Assembly: GCA_963662965.1 (NCBI GenBank) | Contig: OY759970.1 | Span: 1,426,001 to 1,490,000 of the forward strand | Length of the DNA: 64,000 nucleotides | Direction: 5' to 3' | DNA from: DTWD01 sp963662965 | Lineage (GTDB): Bacteria; Acidobacteriota; Vicinamibacteria; Vicinamibacterales; UBA8438 | In this document: positions 37,262 through 45,028 of the stretch, piece by piece | Layout: every line of letters begins with the position of its first letter | How positions within the stretch are numbered: position 1 is the first letter of the stretch | Notes under the pieces: model-generated | Database searches by the model: none | Seen by the model: the letters and a program-made list of their open reading frames with translations, nothing else | Told to the model about the DNA's origin: nothing | Position numbers and translations under genes: made by a program

Positions 37262-38599
37262 ATGGCCGACGTGATCACCTACCGGAAGATTCTGACCTTC
37301 TGGCTACCACTCGCCGGCACCTGGCTGATGATGGCGGTCGAGGGGCCGTACCTCGCCGCGATCATCGCGCGACTCCAAGATCCGACCGTCAACCTCGCCG
37401 CGTTTGGTGTCGCGTTCGCGTTCGCCATCATCATCGAATCGCCGGTCATCATGTTGATGAGCGCATCGACGGTGCTCGTCGAAGACGGGCCGAGCTACCG
37501 CGCGCTGCGCCGGTTCTCGTACGGGCTCGCCGCCGTCCTCACCGCGGTGCAAGTCGTCGTGCTGCTCCCTCCGGTGTTCAACACGATTGCGCAGGCGCTC
37601 GCCTTACCGGCGGACGTCACGCGGTTGACTCATGGCGGCCTCGCCATCCTGCTGCCGTGGCCCGCGGCGATCGCCTACCGCCGGTTCCGGCAGGGGTTGC
37701 TGATCAGACAGAATCTGACGCGGCGAGTCGCCTATGGCACCATCATCCGACTCGTCGCGATGTCGACGACCGCCTTCCTCGCCTTCCGTACGTCGTCGCT
37801 GCCGGGCGCGTACATCGGCGCGCTCGCGCTGTCGGTCGGCGTGGTGGTCGAAGCGACGGCGAGCCGTCTCATGACCCGCACCACCGTGCCGACCTTGCTC
37901 GCGCGCCCACGCGCGCCCGAACGGATGGCGTCGTTGCGGCTCCCGGCGCTCATTCACTTCTACGTCCCACTCGGCTTGACCTCACTCATCGCCCTGTCGA
38001 TTCAGCCGATCGTCACGTTCTTCATGGGACAGTCCCGGTTCGGGCTCGAGTCACTGGCGGTGCTGCCGGTGATCCATGGGTTGACGTTCATCTTCCGCGC
38101 CATCGGCCTGTCATACCTGGAAGTGGCGATCGCGTTGCTTGGGAAGCGCCGCGAGCATTTCGCCAAGCTTCGGAACTTCGCGTATCTCCTGGCGGTGGTC
38201 TCCACCGCCGGGCTGTCCGCGATTGCGTTTACGCCGCTCGCCGGCGTCTGGTTTTACACGATCTCCGGCTTGACCTTGACCCTCACAGACTTCGCGAGGC
38301 TGCCCATTCAGATTCTGGCCATCTTCCCGACGCTGTCGGTCGGGCTGCACTTCATGCGGGCGGTGCTCGTGCACGCACACCGGACACGGCCGATCACGTG
38401 GGCGACGGTGGCGGAGTTGCTCACCGTCACCGCGGTGCTGCTCGTCACGATTGGGGGCATGAACCTGAGCGGGGCGGTGGCGGCGAGTGTGGCAATCTTG
38501 GTCGGCCGGATCGTAGGAGTCGCATGGCTAGTGCCGCCGAGTCGTGGCATCCTGCACTCCGAGTCGACTCCGGCGGACGCCGTCGTCGCGGTGTCGTGA
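37262..38599 (+). CDS. ANKH/MATE-like multidrug/oligosaccharidyl-lipid/polysaccharide superfamily transporter
   Basis: From ATG 37262 (MADVITYRKILTFWLPLAG) the protein has 445 residues and about twelve hydrophobic helices. Examples are FGVAFAFAIIIESPVIMLMSA, FIFRAIGLSYLEVAIALLG and LLTVTAVLLVTIGGMNLSGAV. The opening FWLPLAGTWLMMAVEGP and internal SPVIMLMSASTVL look like bacterial homologues of the progressive ankylosis protein (ANKH), a MATE-like fold. Animal ANKH releases ATP and citrate; the bacterial substrate is unknown. An in-frame GTG at 37223 is possible but sits against the second operator palindrome. It is divergent from the porin-flavoprotein operon. Confidence 0.65.
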   Translation: MADVITYRKILTFWLPLAGTWLMMAVEGPYLAAIIARLQDPTVNLAAFGVAFAFAIIIESPVIMLMSASTVLVEDGPSYRALRRFSYGLAAVLTAVQVVVLLPPVFNTIAQALALPADVTRLTHGGLAILLPWPAAIAYRRFRQGLLIRQNLTRRVAYGTIIRLVAMSTTAFLAFRTSSLPGAYIGALALSVGVVVEATASRLMTRTTVPTLLARPRAPERMASLRLPALIHFYVPLGLTSLIALSIQPIVTFFMGQSRFGLESLAVLPVIHGLTFIFRAIGLSYLEVAIALLGKRREHFAKLRNFAYLLAVVSTAGLSAIAFTPLAGVWFYTISGLTLTLTDFARLPIQILAIFPTLSVGLHFMRAVLVHAHRTRPITWATVAELLTVTAVLLVTIGGMNLSGAVAASVAILVGRIVGVAWLVPPSRGILHSESTPADAVVAVS

Positions 38600-38638
38600 G
38601 CCGATCACGGCGCCGTTTGCGTACCACGTCATAGGGGC

Positions 38639-39461
38639 ATGTGGGAGTCGCTGCAACCGCTCTGGACGGCCGAGTGAATCGTCGTCGGGTTCTTCGCCTC
38701 TCTGCTCGTCCTGTCGCGTTTTCGGCCGCTCAGGGCGGCGTCCCGGCGGAGAATCGTGATCGTCAGTACTGTCTGCATGGCCCTCGCGGTGCTGCTGGCC
38801 CAGCTCCGACTCTCGACGAGCCTGCAGATCGTGCGCGAGTGGGTGGCCGGCGTCTATCTCATGCAGGGATATTGGCTGTGCGGCCTCTTCTTCACGCGGC
38901 CGATGCGGGCGGTCGAGCGGCGCCTCCTGGCATTCGACACGTGGCTCTTCAGCCGACGCGGCATTCGCTGGTTCGTCGGCCCCCCGGCTCGCCGTCTCCT
39001 ATTTCGAGCTGACGTATCTGCTCACCTACCCATTCGTCCCGGCTTGCTTCGGGCTGTTCCTGGTGCTCGGCGGGCGGGCCCACACCGACGCGTTCTGGAC
39101 GGCGGTCTTGACCGCCGCGTTCGGCTGCTACGGTGTGCTCCCCTGGGTGCAGACCAGACCGCCGCGGGGGCCCGTCGAGCATGCGCGGCCGGACGCCCGC
39201 GACTTCCGCGTGCGCCGGATCAACGTGGCGGTCCTCCGATACGTCAGCGTGCAAGTGAACACGTTTCCGAGTGGCCATGCGTCGATGTCGCTCGCCGCGG
39301 CGCTCGCGGTGGCATCGGTCAACGTGGCCGTCGGCGCGCCGCTGGTGGCGGTGGCGCTCAGCATCGTCGTGGCCACGGTCCTCGGCCGCTATCACTACAC
39401 CGTCGACAGCATCCTTGACGCCGCGATCGGGGTCGGCACGTGGTGGGTGACGTTCGGATAG
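38639..39461 (+). pseudogene. PAP2-family phosphatase with nonsense codon and frameshift
   Basis: From ATG 38639 the frame reads MWESLQPLWTAE, then TGA (38675-38677). It continues IVVGFFASLLVLSRFRPL, LQIVREWVAGVYLMQGYWL and FDTWLFSRRGIRWFVG. At a run of six C near 38985 the frame shifts, and the rest continues as SYFELTYLLTYPFVPACFGL. The PAP2 motifs follow: NTFPSGHASMS and GRYHYTVDSILDAAIG. A tryptophan codon (TGG) probably became TGA. These enzymes dephosphorylate lipid phosphates or undecaprenyl diphosphate at the inner membrane. The two lesions are independent, which makes a genuine pseudogene likely. Confidence 0.75.
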
Positions 39462-39478
39462 GCCCGCTATAATCCGTT

Positions 39479-39532
39479 CAGGGCGCGCACGGCGCGCCCC
39501 TCGGCAGGCTCGGGGCGGTCAACCCCGTCTGA
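39479..39532. repeat. Short GC-rich dispersed repeat
   Basis: Holds GGGCGCGCACGGCGCGCCCC, then GGCTCGGGGCGGTCAACCCC and GTCTGAGAG. It is a reduced copy of module A with both ends but little middle. Confidence 0.8.
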
Positions 39533-39571
39533 GAGACGCTCCTCGGCCGAGGCTGAAAGAGGTCACGCCAG

Positions 39572-40342
39572 ATGAAGCGCACACGGCCGCTGACAATCGT
39601 CTGGCTCGTTGCCGGCGTGGTCGTGGGTGGCCTCGGTACCGGTCGAGCGGACGCGCAGCCCGACGAATTCAGCGCGACCATGCAGGTCGAGACGGGCGGA
39701 CAGCCGATGACGATGGAGTATTTCGTCGCGGCCGGTCGGGTACGCGTCGACGTGCAGCAGCCGCAGCAAGTGTCAATCGTCTTTCGGGACGGCGACGCCG
39801 GCATGCTCATGATCCAGCACGCGGAGCGCCGCTACATGGAGTGGGGCCCCGACCAGATGAAGATGATGGAGCGGCTGCAGCAGGGCGACGTCGACGAGCC
39901 GGGCGAGGTCGACATCTCGCAAATCAGCTTCGAACAGACCGGGCGCACCGACACCATCGGCGACTGGGACGCCTTCGAAGTGCGCGCCACCGGGATCGAG
40001 AACGTCGACAACGAAGAGATGCTCTTCTGGATGTCGGCCGACACCGACATTGGCATGTTCGAGGTGAGCGAGGCCGCCGCCGAGGCGCTCGAGGCCTTTC
40101 AGATGCCGATGGCCGGTGGCGGGACGGCCGGCGCGAAGCAGTTCCTCCGCTATCGGTCGATTGCCCGCGCGTCGGGCCTCCCTGACGGAGGCGTGGTGCG
40201 CGTCCACGCGCAGAACGACGGTGAGCAGACGACCATCACGCTGCTGGCCGTGCAAACGGCTTCGCTGCCCGACGGGACATTCGAGGCGCCGGACGGCTAC
40301 GAGGCGATGCGGATGCCGTCGATTTCCGGATTGCCCGAATAG
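39572..40342 (+). CDS. Exported DUF4412-like protein
   Basis: The 256-residue protein has a signal peptide (MKRTRPLTIVWLVAGVVVGGLGTGRADAQ). A mature domain of beta-strands follows: FSATMQVETGGQPMTMEYFV, RVRVDVQQPQQVSIVFRDGD, MLMIQHAERRYMEW, and DAFEVRATGIENVDNEEML. This matches the DUF4412 / LolA-like pattern of periplasmic proteins whose role is not established. A methionine-rich segment (MKMMERLQ, FQMPMAGG) is present. It is 16 bases upstream of the VOC gene and probably co-transcribed. A dispersed repeat lies before it. Confidence 0.7.
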   Translation: MKRTRPLTIVWLVAGVVVGGLGTGRADAQPDEFSATMQVETGGQPMTMEYFVAAGRVRVDVQQPQQVSIVFRDGDAGMLMIQHAERRYMEWGPDQMKMMERLQQGDVDEPGEVDISQISFEQTGRTDTIGDWDAFEVRATGIENVDNEEMLFWMSADTDIGMFEVSEAAAEALEAFQMPMAGGGTAGAKQFLRYRSIARASGLPDGGVVRVHAQNDGEQTTITLLAVQTASLPDGTFEAPDGYEAMRMPSISGLPE

Positions 40343-40358
40343 ACGAGGAAGACTACCG

Positions 40359-41135
40359 ATGCCTAGCAGACTGTTCACACTCAGCGCGTTGTTCGTGGCG
40401 TTCGTCGGCACCCCCGCGGTCGCCACCGCCACCGATTACCATCACGTTCACTTGACGACGACATCGCGGCCTGAGGCGAAGGAGTGGTACATAACGCACA
40501 TGGGATGCACCGACTACGGGCGTCCCGACGCGTGTCAGATCGGCGACACCTACATCATCTTCTTCGAACGCGACTCGATAGAGGGGCCGAGCGTCGGCAG
40601 CGGCGTCGACCACATCGGCTTCTCGTTCGAGGACCTCGACGCGAAGATGGCGTCGTTCGAAGCGGCTGGCATCAAGATCCTCGACCCGATACGGGAGATC
40701 CCCGGGCTCTTCAAGCTCGCCTTTATCGAGGATCCGTGGGGCACAAAGATCGAGGTGGTCCAGGACCACGAGTGGCCCGGCTTTCACCACCTCCATCTCC
40801 GGTCGTCAGACCCGGCGGTCGCCCTGTCGTGGTACTGGGACATGTTCGGCGGCGAGCGCGACCGGCTCAAGGGTCGCATCGGTGGCCTTCGCTACGGCAC
40901 CGTCTGGCTGCTCATCGCGCAGCACGAAGGCGAGCTCGCCCCGACCCAGGGGCGCGCGTTCGATCACCTCGGGTGGCAGTTCCCCGACCTTCGGGCCGAA
41001 GCCGAGAACATCAAGCGCAAGGGGGTCGAGTTCGATATCGAGCCGCGACCGTTCACCAATCCGCTCGGCGAGGAGATGCTGATCTCGTTCGTGACCTCCC
41101 CCGACGGGGTCCGGATCGAGATCGTCCAGCCATGA
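40359..41135 (+). CDS. Exported VOC-family (glyoxalase/dioxygenase fold) protein
   Basis: The start at ATG 40359 has GACGAGGAAG upstream. The first 24 residues (MPSRLFTLSALFVAFVGTPAVATA) form a signal peptide. The 258-residue protein then has two VOC modules. Module one has DYHHVHLTTTSRPEAKEWY, VDHIGFSFEDLDAKMASFE and FIEDPWGTKIEVVQD. Module two has FHHLHLRSSDPAVALSWYW, FDHLGWQFPDLRAEAENI and SPDGVRIEIVQP. Histidine and glutamate ligands of the metal site appear in both. The substrate is unknown. Export of a VOC enzyme is unusual and parallels other exported metabolic families in this window. Confidence 0.75.
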   Translation: MPSRLFTLSALFVAFVGTPAVATATDYHHVHLTTTSRPEAKEWYITHMGCTDYGRPDACQIGDTYIIFFERDSIEGPSVGSGVDHIGFSFEDLDAKMASFEAAGIKILDPIREIPGLFKLAFIEDPWGTKIEVVQDHEWPGFHHLHLRSSDPAVALSWYWDMFGGERDRLKGRIGGLRYGTVWLLIAQHEGELAPTQGRAFDHLGWQFPDLRAEAENIKRKGVEFDIEPRPFTNPLGEEMLISFVTSPDGVRIEIVQP

Positions 41136-41148
41136 TTTGACTGGGGAA

Positions 41149-41172
41149 TTGATCAGGGCGCGCCCGGATCAA
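41149..41172. terminator. Palindromic hairpin between convergent genes
   Basis: TTGATC-A-GGGCGCGCCC-G-GATCAA is palindromic at 11 of 12 positions per arm and contains the stop codon of the minus-strand remnant. It may terminate both directions but lacks T-runs. The core resembles the dispersed repeat palindrome. Confidence 0.45.
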
Positions 41173-41639
41173 CTCAATCCGCGTACGCCCAGGATCTTGT
41201 CGCCGCCGGCTTGGAGGAACTTTGCGGCGGCGGCGCGCTGACGCGTTTCGGTCGAGCGCAGAATCTCGACGAACCGCGGCTCACAGCGAACCCGGTCGAG
41301 CCAAGGCGAGGCAAGCGCCTGCGTGCACATCCACCCACGCTCGACGGCACGGCCGAGCAGGTCGAGCGTGCGCGTCTCGTCGCGGGCCACTGCGGCCACC
41401 AACGCCCAGTAGTACATCCCTTCCGGATCACGCGCCGCGCCCACTTCCGCTGCGAACGTGGTCTCGAACGTCGTCCGATCGTTCTGGAGAACCGCGAGCA
41501 TGATCCGCCACCCTCTCGTGTAGGTGCTGTCGCTGCCGGCCGTCATCGCCTTGAGCTCGGCAATGACCTGATCGACGTCGCCGTCGCGCATCCGGACGAG
41601 CAGCTTCATGAACGGCGTCTCGCCGGTGTCGGTTGCCTG
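41169..41639 (-). pseudogene. C-terminal remnant of a TPR-type regulatory protein
   Basis: The open frame (upstream stop TAG at about 41642) encodes QATDTGETPFMKLLVRMRDG, TRTLDLLGRAVERGWMCTQA, LASPWLDRVRCEPRFVEILR and AAAAKFLQAGG. This matches the extreme C-terminus of long TPR proteins, often fused to kinase, cyclase or transcription-regulator domains. In those, the last unit reads like AVERGFxCxPxLxxDPWLDPLRxDPRF. All upstream domains are missing. A 146-residue product from the internal ATG at 41609 is conceivable but unlikely to be functional. Confidence 0.55.
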
Positions 41640-41718
41640 CTAGACGATTCTACGCGTCTAACGAGCTCGCCCGTTGCAGCGTGTCCGGCGGGGTGATACA
41701 AGAGCCGGGGAGGAACCC

Positions 41719-42714
41719 ATGCCGACATCGCCAAAGACGGACCCCAACCAGAACCCTTCGCGCCGCCGCTTCCTCGCGCACGCCGGACTCGCGACCGGCG
41801 GGGTCGTAGCCGGCGGCGTCGCGTCTCGCGCTGTGTCGGCCACGCAGGCTCCCGGTGCCGCGAGCACAGGCGCGCGTTTCCGGCAACTCCTCGCTCGCGA
41901 CGAGCCGAGCCGCTGTATCAATTGCGGCGACGTCGCGACGGCACGGCTCGCGGAAATGCACGGCTTCGAGATCGTGATGACCGGCGGCAGCGCCCTGTCG
42001 CTGAGCAAGTACGGCATCGGCGACTTTGGAATGATTACGATCGACGACCTCGTCGAGTTCTGCAACCGCACGGCCGACCGCATCGACGTCCCGATCATTG
42101 CCGATGCCGACGATGGCGGGGGCAACCCGCTCAACGTGTATCGCACCGTCCAGCGGATGGAGAAGGCGGGCGCGACGTGCATCATGATCGAGGACTTATA
42201 CGGCGCCAAGCATATGGCTGGCTACGACGAGGGCAAGATCATCAGCCGGGAGGCGATGGTCGACAAGGTGCGGGCCGCCGTCGACGCGCGGCGCGACCAG
42301 GACACCGTGCTGCTCGTCCGAAGCGACGTCGTCGCTGATGGCGGCCGGCTCGACGAGGCGATCGAACGGGTCGCGAGCTACGCCGACGCGGGTGGCGACG
42401 TCATCTTCATCCCTGGCATCCCGCTCGACCAATGTCGACGCGCCGTCGAGATGGCAGGACGCCCGATCCTGACCGGCGCGCCCTCGGTGGCGACGGCGCG
42501 CAACGCCGGCGTCGCCATCCAGTTCGTTGGCGCGATGGGTGGCATCGCGGTGGGCGCCATGGATCGCGCGATGACGGAACTGGCACGGGACGGTCAGCTC
42601 GGCGCCTCGGCCACCCTGTCGCTCGCCGGCACCCGGCGGCTGGAGCTCATCGGCAACGAGGAGATCGCGGCGCGGGCACGCCGCTACAACGCAATGCGGG
42701 AGGACGGACAGTAG
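41719..42714 (+). CDS. Tat-exported isocitrate lyase/PEP mutase superfamily protein
   Basis: From ATG 41719 (GGGGAGG upstream) the 331-residue protein begins with a Tat-type signal, SRRRFLAHAGLATGGVVAGG. The TIM-barrel core shows GFEIVMTGGSALSLSKYGI, VPIIADADDGGGNPLNVYRT and GATCIMIEDLYGAKH, as in the superfamily. The catalytic-loop cysteine of isocitrate and methylisocitrate lyases (KxCGH) is absent; the loop reads YGAKHMAGYDEGK. A lyase is therefore unlikely. Oxaloacetate decarboxylase or phosphonopyruvate-hydrolase-like activity is possible. Metal-binding aspartates are kept. The export signal is unusual for this family. Confidence 0.75.
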   Translation: MPTSPKTDPNQNPSRRRFLAHAGLATGGVVAGGVASRAVSATQAPGAASTGARFRQLLARDEPSRCINCGDVATARLAEMHGFEIVMTGGSALSLSKYGIGDFGMITIDDLVEFCNRTADRIDVPIIADADDGGGNPLNVYRTVQRMEKAGATCIMIEDLYGAKHMAGYDEGKIISREAMVDKVRAAVDARRDQDTVLLVRSDVVADGGRLDEAIERVASYADAGGDVIFIPGIPLDQCRRAVEMAGRPILTGAPSVATARNAGVAIQFVGAMGGIAVGAMDRAMTELARDGQLGASATLSLAGTRRLELIGNEEIAARARRYNAMREDGQ

Positions 42715-42717
42715 TAT

Positions 42718-42738
42718 CAGGTTCAAGGTTCAGGGCTC
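42718..42738. repeat. GGTTCAAGG array upstream of the M28 peptidase gene
   Basis: AGGTTCA, AGGTTCA and GGGCTCG units lie about 13-33 bases before the start codon; shortest member of the array family. Confidence 0.65.
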
Positions 42739-42750
42739 GGACTTTACGCG

Positions 42751-44133
42751 ATGCGGCAACAAGGGATGCTCGCGCTGACCGCGGTGGCGGTCGGTATCGG
42801 TGCGCTGGTCGGGGCGCAGGGGGGCGACGACCTGACTCCGCCGCCGGCCTACGATCCACGCATTCACGAGCTGATTGACGACGTGTCGGCCGAACGGATC
42901 GAGGCCGACATCCGCACCCTGGTCGGGTTCGGCACCCGGCACACCCGTTCGGAGACCGAGAGCGAAACACGCGGCATCGGCGCGGCGCGCCGGTGGATCA
43001 GCGCGGAGTTTCTCGACATCTCGGAGACGTGTGGCGGCTGCCTCGAGGTCGCGTTTCAACGAACCGTCGTCCCCGGGGAACCTAGCACACGCATCCCGGT
43101 CGACACCGAGATCGTCAACGTCGTGGCCATCATCCGCAGGGCCACCGACCCCAACCGCTACGTGATCATGTCGGGCGACATCGACAACCGCATCTCCGAC
43201 CCGGACAACTTCACCGGCGATTCACCCGGCGCCAACGACAACGCCAGCGGGATGGCCAGCACGATCGAGGCGGCGCGGGTCCTCAGCCGATACGCCGGCA
43301 CGTTCAACGCCAGCATCCTCCTCGTCGGGCTCTCGGGCGAAGAGAACGGCCTGCTGGGCGGCACACACCTGGCCGGGGTCGCGCGCGAGGAGGGTTGGGA
43401 GATTGAGGCTGTTCTGAACAACGATATGATCGGCAACATCGAGGGCGTCGACGGCGTCATTCAGAACAACGCGTTTCGCGTCTTTTCGGAGCCGACACCG
43501 ATCACCGAGACCGACGCCGAACGGCGCGCCCGACGGGCGGGCGGGGGCGAGGTCGACGGCGTGTCTCGCCAGCTTGCCCGCTACGTCGCCCGGATGACCG
43601 ACCGTTACATCCCGAATCTCGACGCGAAGATGATCTATCGCCTCGATCGCTTCGGGCGAGGCGGGCATCACCGGCCGTTCAATGACGCCGGTTTCCCAGC
43701 GGTCCGGATCATGGAAACGCACGAGAACTACCGGCGGCAGCACCAGGACGTACGCGTCGAAGACGGCGTCGCGTACGGTGACGTGATCGAAGGGGTGAAC
43801 TTCGCGTACGCGGCGAAGCTGACCGGGGTCAACGTCGCGACCCTCGCGTCACTCAGCTGGGCCCCCGCGGCGCCGACCAATGTCACGATCGCAGGCGCGG
43901 TTCGACCCTCGGCCACGCTCGCGTGGGATCGGGTGGATGCTGGCAACCTCGCGGGCTACAAGGTCTACTGGCGCGACACGACCGCACCCCAGTGGACACA
44001 TTCCCGCTTTGTCGGAACCGTGACGGAATACACGTTCGAGAATCTGGTCATCGACAACTACCTGTTTGGCGTGGCCGCGGTCGGCAACGCCAGCAACGAG
44101 AGCATGGTGTCGTTTCCGGTGCACAGACGCTAG
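42751..44133 (+). CDS. Secreted M28-family peptidase with C-terminal fibronectin-III-like domain
   Basis: The 460-residue protein has a signal peptide (MLALTAVAVGIGALVGAQG) and an M28 domain. Conserved positions are GANDNASG (bridging Asp), LVGLSGEENGLLGG (catalytic and metal Glu), VLNNDMIGN (Asp) and RIMETHENY (His). The first zinc-ligand motif is SGDIDNRISD where GHYDS-type is expected, so the usual histidine is aspartate. Residues about 375-460 resemble a fibronectin-III domain (PTNVTIAGAVRPSATLAWDR, YKVYWRDT). M28 enzymes are aminopeptidases. The altered ligand may change metal use or abolish activity. Confidence 0.82.
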   Translation: MRQQGMLALTAVAVGIGALVGAQGGDDLTPPPAYDPRIHELIDDVSAERIEADIRTLVGFGTRHTRSETESETRGIGAARRWISAEFLDISETCGGCLEVAFQRTVVPGEPSTRIPVDTEIVNVVAIIRRATDPNRYVIMSGDIDNRISDPDNFTGDSPGANDNASGMASTIEAARVLSRYAGTFNASILLVGLSGEENGLLGGTHLAGVAREEGWEIEAVLNNDMIGNIEGVDGVIQNNAFRVFSEPTPITETDAERRARRAGGGEVDGVSRQLARYVARMTDRYIPNLDAKMIYRLDRFGRGGHHRPFNDAGFPAVRIMETHENYRRQHQDVRVEDGVAYGDVIEGVNFAYAAKLTGVNVATLASLSWAPAAPTNVTIAGAVRPSATLAWDRVDAGNLAGYKVYWRDTTAPQWTHSRFVGTVTEYTFENLVIDNYLFGVAAVGNASNESMVSFPVHRR

Positions 44134-44140
44134 GAGCCCT

Positions 44141-44389
44141 ATGACCCAAGAGGCCGTACGGGCGATCGCGCTGGCGCTCCCCGATGCACATGAGCACCAG
44201 CATCGCGGTCGGCCCGACCTCGACCTGCTGGTCTCGACTGACCCCGACACGTACCGCGACGTGTGGGGCGGGACATGGGTCGCGGTCGACCTCGGTCGGG
44301 TGACGAAGACCGACCTGCGCCGGTTGCTCGTCACCGCGTGGCGTCTGGCCGCCCCCAAGCGACTGCGCGCCGAGCATCCGACACGCTGA
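44141..44389 (+). CDS. Shortened MmcQ/YjbR-like protein
   Basis: The 82-residue product starts seven bases after the peptidase gene (AGGAGCCCT upstream). MTQEAVRAIALALPDAHEHQHRG and the end TKTDLRRLLVTAWRLAAPKRL match the two ends of MmcQ/YjbR-family proteins, which are normally about 110-120 residues. The central beta-strands (binding the double-wing fold) are mostly missing, so an internal in-frame deletion is likely. It may be a decaying gene; expression cannot be excluded. Confidence 0.55.
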   Translation: MTQEAVRAIALALPDAHEHQHRGRPDLDLLVSTDPDTYRDVWGGTWVAVDLGRVTKTDLRRLLVTAWRLAAPKRLRAEHPTR

Positions 44390-44460
44390 ACCACTGATCC
44401 GCTCATCGGTGAGCGGCGCATGCTACCCCCGGGAAGGACAACAGCCGCAAGGAGGTCGTA

Positions 44461-45024
44461 ATGGTGTCTGTGTTGTCGCTTTGGCTGCCCGTGCTGCTCT
44501 CGGCGGTGTTCGTCTTCATTGCGAGCTCGATCATCCATATGGCGCTGACCTATCACAAACCGGACAGGCTGCCGCTCCCGAACGAAGCGGGTGTGATGGA
44601 CGCGCTCCGGCCGTTCAAGATTCCACCAGGTGACTACACCGTGCCGTGCGCGAGCGATATGAAAAAGATGGGGTCACCGGAGTTCCTCGAGAAGACGAAG
44701 CAGGGGCCGGTCGCGCTGATGACCGTGCTGCCCAACGGCCCGATGAACATCGGGAGAAGCCTCGGGATGTGGTTTGCGTACAGCGTGCTGGTCGGCGCGA
44801 TCGCGGGCTACGTGGCGGGGCTGGCGCTCGGACCAGGCGCCGACTACCGCGTCGTCTTTCGCATCGTCAGCACGGTCGCGTTCACCGGCTACGCGCTCGC
44901 GATCCTGCAGAGCAGCATCTGGTGGTATCAGGGCTGGGGGGCGACGCTCCGGACGATGTTCGACGGGCTGGTATACGCCCTGCTGACCGCCGGCACGTTT
45001 GGCTGGCTGTGGCCGGAAGGGTGA
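44461..45024 (+). CDS. Conserved membrane protein of unknown function
   Basis: A strong Shine-Dalgarno (AAGGAGG) precedes ATG 44461. The 187-residue protein has an N-terminal helix (LSLWLPVLLSAVFVFIASSIIHM), a soluble loop with YHKPDRLPLPNEAGVMDALR and PPGDYTVPCASDMKKM, then three helices (SLGMWFAYSVLVGAIAGYVAG, FRIVSTVAFTGYALAILQSSI, MFDGLVYALLTAGTFGWLWP). The pattern IPPGxYxxPxxxxxxxMxSPE is conserved in similar proteins of several phyla. No function is known to me. It converges on the antiporter gene with four bases between stops. Confidence 0.75.
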   Translation: MVSVLSLWLPVLLSAVFVFIASSIIHMALTYHKPDRLPLPNEAGVMDALRPFKIPPGDYTVPCASDMKKMGSPEFLEKTKQGPVALMTVLPNGPMNIGRSLGMWFAYSVLVGAIAGYVAGLALGPGADYRVVFRIVSTVAFTGYALAILQSSIWWYQGWGATLRTMFDGLVYALLTAGTFGWLWPEG

Positions 45025-45028
45025 GGGG

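Noticed and set aside
38675..38677. In-frame TGA in the PAP2 gene as a selenocysteine or reassigned codon
   Set aside because: No selenocysteine-insertion-like hairpin follows closely, the position fits tryptophan, TGA ends many intact genes here, and the gene has a second lesion.
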